From assembly GCA_900768245.1 (NCBI GenBank), contig CAAGCE010000220.1:1-16986 (forward strand): a stretch of 16,986 nucleotides of DNA, given 5' to 3'. Below, one piece after another: positions 16,101 to 16,986 of the stretch. The stretch comes from Oscillospiraceae bacterium. Lineage in GTDB: Bacteria; Bacillota; Clostridia; Oscillospirales; Ruminococcaceae. The notes below the pieces were generated by a model. That model saw nothing but the letters and a program-made list of their open reading frames with translations. It was not told where the DNA came from and ran no database searches. Position 1 is the stretch's first letter. Each line of letters begins with the position of its first letter. The position numbers and the translations under genes are program-made.

Positions 16101-16355
16101 CAGGGTATAAAAAAGTATTTCTCACGCTGTACATATTCATGCTTTGGTGACGGTTACGGAACTGAAAACGGTAATACTCTTGCAGGTTCGGACGGAACTA
16201 ACGAATCGGAACAGCCGTCAGAGCCTGAACAGATAACAGTTCAGCCTGCTGAAACAGAACCGCCTGTTGCTGAACCGACAGAACCCACGGTAACAACCGT
16301 TCCCGAAGAATATGACCCTAACGATCCATATTATATGTATTTTTACGGAAGATGA
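13167..16355 (+). CDS. Exported fusion: degenerate GHL10-like domain plus N-acetylmuramoyl-L-alanine amidase (Amidase_3)
   Basis: This 1062-residue protein has a Sec signal (~1-37, likely cut after AFA). A GHL10-like barrel (~73-390) follows, then about 400 residues of beta-rich modules, with an SH3-like stretch near 595-665 and an AMIN-like one near 672-796. An Amidase_3 domain (~803-986) has zinc ligands His812 (DPGHG), Glu832 and His883 (IAIHCNS), and catalytic Glu951 (LVESGF). A Glu/Pro/Thr-rich tail closes it. The amidase should cut the bond between MurNAc and L-Ala of peptidoglycan. The barrel lacks residues kept in the upstream paralogue: DGIILDGYYSS replaces DGIQIDDYFYP, and the WINP and LPQVYYG motifs are lost. 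It is therefore probably a non-catalytic binding module. GTG at 13167 follows AAGGAG by seven bases. Confidence 0.9.
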   Translation: MKNKGLRLFGIITAIAVSMTFSADVSSALGSINAFAEEDSDIVVIAPQEDINRDEDLANFVEPEYTAMYSFPSEMRGVYITPTVDYAAANEDGAEKSSEEITDEVEKMLDTIEADRLNTVVINTDYKGRFFYSTDINETVSRSVIEYAIDAAKERGLYVYLTFSIDTILNSLENMSLQERIDYLALKVHAFTVKYPVDGIILDGYYSSKNNVSLNDYMENGSGIGFDNWLMDNGAYVFSLAADAVRKTNNTVPVGISINDVWANYTTDENGSETSVNFEALTDGYADTVSYIKKGYADFIMLRAEGSRSDSSEPFDEIAGWWDNYASEAGIPMFIRHINEQICTDAEGWSSPDELVKQVVAADDYSSYGGSAFNSLSSLESNMMNSTTVLMKHFDDTIDLEGLNSELEMTLPTKTTYKTEEPTVIFAGSFDPNFPVYYQGKEIKLNEAGRFYFTEDLEVGVNTFKFQSKAKIVTYKITRTVNVLKSVSPSESTMHVEEQSTISLSAIAYKGSTVTAKINGKSVTLKEVEGQLDELDPNSGYTKYVGKYTAPQGKRGEDIDLGNVEFYGTYPTKTGDINESRTGAHIIVNALAEVQNDYSGSILVVNNNNTMVYNYKSTDTAPTPDMARLPAGTLDYIVKTVTYSGTDYYLTNSGKRIRTNAVSVMENKPLGSNPISVNSVYKDGTDTVIKLKTNVKIPFSISYNNQSYSDGDNGGYYISSFDATGITITFDYITSVSAGDLTFPDSAVFTTGTWSTSTSGDMTKTKLTLKFRQQGIYSGVTAAYDSEDNLTFRFNGCRSGISGATIVIDPGHGYTGKSAFDPGAVGHIKEQEANLAIAKYLEKQLEAEGANVIRLKTESEVYETEQRASYARQYNPDMFIAIHCNSAGESATGAEAYYFTPFSQPLAKYVSAAMGTYLHDNVDFGGNGDRGAKYNYFFVTQQQDFPSILVESGFVTNYNEAMALADPTHQKNLANAIVQGIKKYFSRCTYSCFGDGYGTENGNTLAGSDGTNESEQPSEPEQITVQPAETEPPVAEPTEPTVTTVPEEYDPNDPYYMYFYGR

Positions 16356-16398
16356 TTTAACGTATTTACAGCGGCGGAAGCATTAGAAAATATTTATC

Positions 16399-16436
16399 AG
16401 GTCACTTTCGATAGGATATGTCGGAAGTGACCTTTT
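16399..16436 (+). terminator. Terminator of the GHL10/amidase operon
   Basis: AGGTCACTT (16399-16407) pairs with AAGTGACCT (16425-16433), extended inward by four more pairs including one G-U. The loop is TAGGATATG and the stem is followed by TTTT. It lies 43 bases after the amidase stop. Confidence 0.85.
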
Positions 16437-16460
16437 CATTGTCAAGAATTATATTTGATT

Positions 16461-16658
16461 TAATACTAATCTTTAATCAACCTATATACAAATCCTTGGC
16501 TGAAATAATCCCACTCTGCGTCAAGCTCCTTTGACGGGCGTCAAGCCCGCCTGCAGTCGCTTTCCAAAGGCCACGCAGTGACTAAAGTCCACACAGTGAC
16601 TTAATTGGAATTATTTCATCTGTCGGCTTTGTCTATAGAACGATTAAAGATTAGTATA
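16461..16658. mobile_element. MITE-like foldback element with 16-bp perfect terminal inverted repeats
   Basis: ATACTAATCTTTAATC (16463-16478) and GATTAAAGATTAGTAT (16642-16657) are perfect inverted copies bounding about 195 bp. If the ends are read as CTAATC...GATTAG, each is flanked by TA, which fits a TA target duplication. Inner parts also pair (GAAATAAT near 16502 with ATTATTTC near 16611; CTATA-ACAAA with its inverse near 16635). The core holds nested dyads (TTGACG-GG-CGTCAA at 16531-16544) and an 18-bp tandem repeat. There is no coding capacity, so movement would need a transposase elsewhere. It sits between the amidase terminator and the adhE promoter. Confidence 0.75.
16571..16606 (+). 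repeat. 18-bp tandem repeat inside the foldback element
   Basis: CCACGCAGTGACTAAAGT (16571-16588) is followed directly by CCACACAGTGACTTAATT (16589-16606); 15 of 18 bases agree. Confidence 0.75.
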
Positions 16659-16740
16659 AATCGGTTCTATAAAAATGGTTGATTGTATATTATGCTGAAA
16701 ATTGTCACAAAAATATTTTGCATTTTTAATAAATAGTTCA

Positions 16741-16769
16741 TTGACGTATCGATATAATTGTGTTAGAAT
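16741..16769 (+). promoter_or_regulatory. Sigma-A promoter of adhE
   Basis: TTGACG (16741-16746), a 17-base spacer and TAGAAT (16764-16769) preceded by TGT (an extended -10) form a good housekeeping promoter. The predicted start is near 16776, inside the Rex-like box. Confidence 0.75.
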
Positions 16770-16773
16770 AAGT

Positions 16774-16791
16774 TTGTTAGAAATTTAACAA
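16774..16791 (+). promoter_or_regulatory. Rex-like operator over the adhE transcription start
   Basis: TTGTTAGAAATTTAACAA differs at only one specified position from the clostridial Rex consensus TTGTTAAnnnnTTAACAA. It begins four bases after the -10 and covers the expected start, so bound Rex would block transcription when NADH is low. Rex control of adhE is well known in Firmicutes. Confidence 0.75.
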
Positions 16792-16812
16792 TAAAATCAA
16801 AACCCATAATAA

Positions 16813-16828
16813 CCCCTTGCAAAAGGGG
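16813..16828 (+). other. Hairpin in the adhE leader
   Basis: CCCCTT (16813-16818) and AAGGGG (16823-16828) make a 6-bp stem with a GCAA tetraloop (GNRA type), ending about ten bases before the ribosome site. It may stabilise the message or affect translation. No T-run follows, so it is not a terminator. Confidence 0.5.
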
Positions 16829-16852
16829 AATAAATGAAAGGCGGATTTTAAA

Positions 16853-16986
16853 ATGGCTAAGGAAATCAAAGCTCCTGCAAGCGAAGAGAAGAAGGTAGAA
16901 ACAGCCGAAATGATCAACACACTGGTTGATAATGCAAAGAAAGCATTGGACGAGTATATGAAGCTTGACCAGGCACAGGTAGATAA
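16853..16986 (+). CDS. adhE: Start of bifunctional acetaldehyde-CoA/alcohol dehydrogenase AdhE (cut by window end)
   Basis: The first 44 codons are present and the frame is open to the window edge. After a charged extension of about 17 residues rich in Lys and Glu, the segment TAEMINTLVDNAKKALDEY, then MKLDQAQVD, matches the beginning of the aldehyde dehydrogenase half of AdhE, where a helix leads into a conserved QEQVD-like motif. AdhE reduces acetyl-CoA to acetaldehyde and then ethanol, regenerating NAD+. AAAGG at about 16837-16841 precedes the ATG. The upstream Rex-like box is the regulation expected for adhE and strengthens the call. A stand-alone CoA-acylating aldehyde dehydrogenase cannot be excluded from so short a piece. 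Confidence 0.72.
   Translation, partial: MAKEIKAPASEEKKVETAEMINTLVDNAKKALDEYMKLDQAQVD

Larger units (their letters stand above)
16356..16852. other. 497-bp gene-free region: terminator, foldback element, adhE control region
   Basis: No ORF with a ribosome site occurs here. From left to right it holds the amidase operon terminator (16399-16436), a MITE-like foldback element (16461-16658), about 80 AT-rich bases with nothing recognised, and then the adhE promoter, Rex-like box and leader hairpin. Confidence 0.7.

Noticed and set aside
16571..16606. Two-unit repeat as a CRISPR remnant
   Set aside because: The units are directly adjacent with no spacer, lie inside a foldback element, and no cas gene is present.
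16753..16758. TATAAT as the adhE -10
   Set aside because: Only six bases follow the TTGACG. TAGAAT at 16764 has the correct 17-base spacing and a TGn extension.

Overview
The window looks like chromosomal DNA from a low- to mid-GC, strictly anaerobic, spore-forming Firmicute, most likely an Oscillospiraceae (Ruminococcus-like) gut or rumen bacterium. The evidence is a ferredoxin-dependent 2-oxoacid oxidoreductase, a complete tricistronic gerA-type germinant-receptor operon, AdhE-type fermentation under an apparent Rex site, and bacillota-style Shine-Dalgarno sequences. I cannot name the species from sequence alone.

Layout. 1-211: an imperfect foldback (palindromic) element and leader. 212-2815 (+): a four-gene operon for a 2-oxoacid:ferredoxin oxidoreductase (ferredoxin-like delta, VorB-type alpha, TPP-binding beta, gamma), closed by a strong terminator. 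2924-3592 (+): a DEDDh 3'-5' exonuclease, closed by a long hairpin. 3670-7299 (-): gerAA-gerAB-gerAC-like spore germination operon, preceded by a sequence resembling a forespore sigma-G promoter. 7425-8489 (+): a divergent DUF421 (YetF-like) gene and a DUF4363 gene, ending at a bidirectional terminator shared with the convergent gene 8524-11136 (-), a membrane-anchored Cache-GGDEF-EAL c-di-GMP enzyme. 11137-11513: a 377-bp divergent intergenic region with a good promoter facing each way. 11529-16355 (+): two exported cell-wall proteins, a GHL10-family glycosidase-like lipoprotein and a 1062-residue protein joining a degenerate GHL10-like domain to an Amidase_3 N-acetylmuramoyl-L-alanine amidase. 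16356-16852: a terminator, a 195-bp MITE-like foldback element, then the promoter, Rex-like operator and leader of adhE, whose first 44 codons end the window.

How the genes fit together. The oxidoreductase operon and adhE concern ferredoxin/NADH redox balance in fermentation. The ger operon together with the DUF421/DUF4363 pair looks like a spore membrane/germination cluster. The GHL10 plus amidase pair looks like a peptidoglycan-processing unit in which peptide removal and cleavage of denuded glycan could be coupled. The most unusual points are the GHL10/pseudo-GHL10-amidase pair, the two foldback elements, the Rex box lying over the adhE transcription start, and the sigma-G-like promoter for the ger operon. 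No CRISPR array, tRNA, rRNA, transposase or phage gene was seen.
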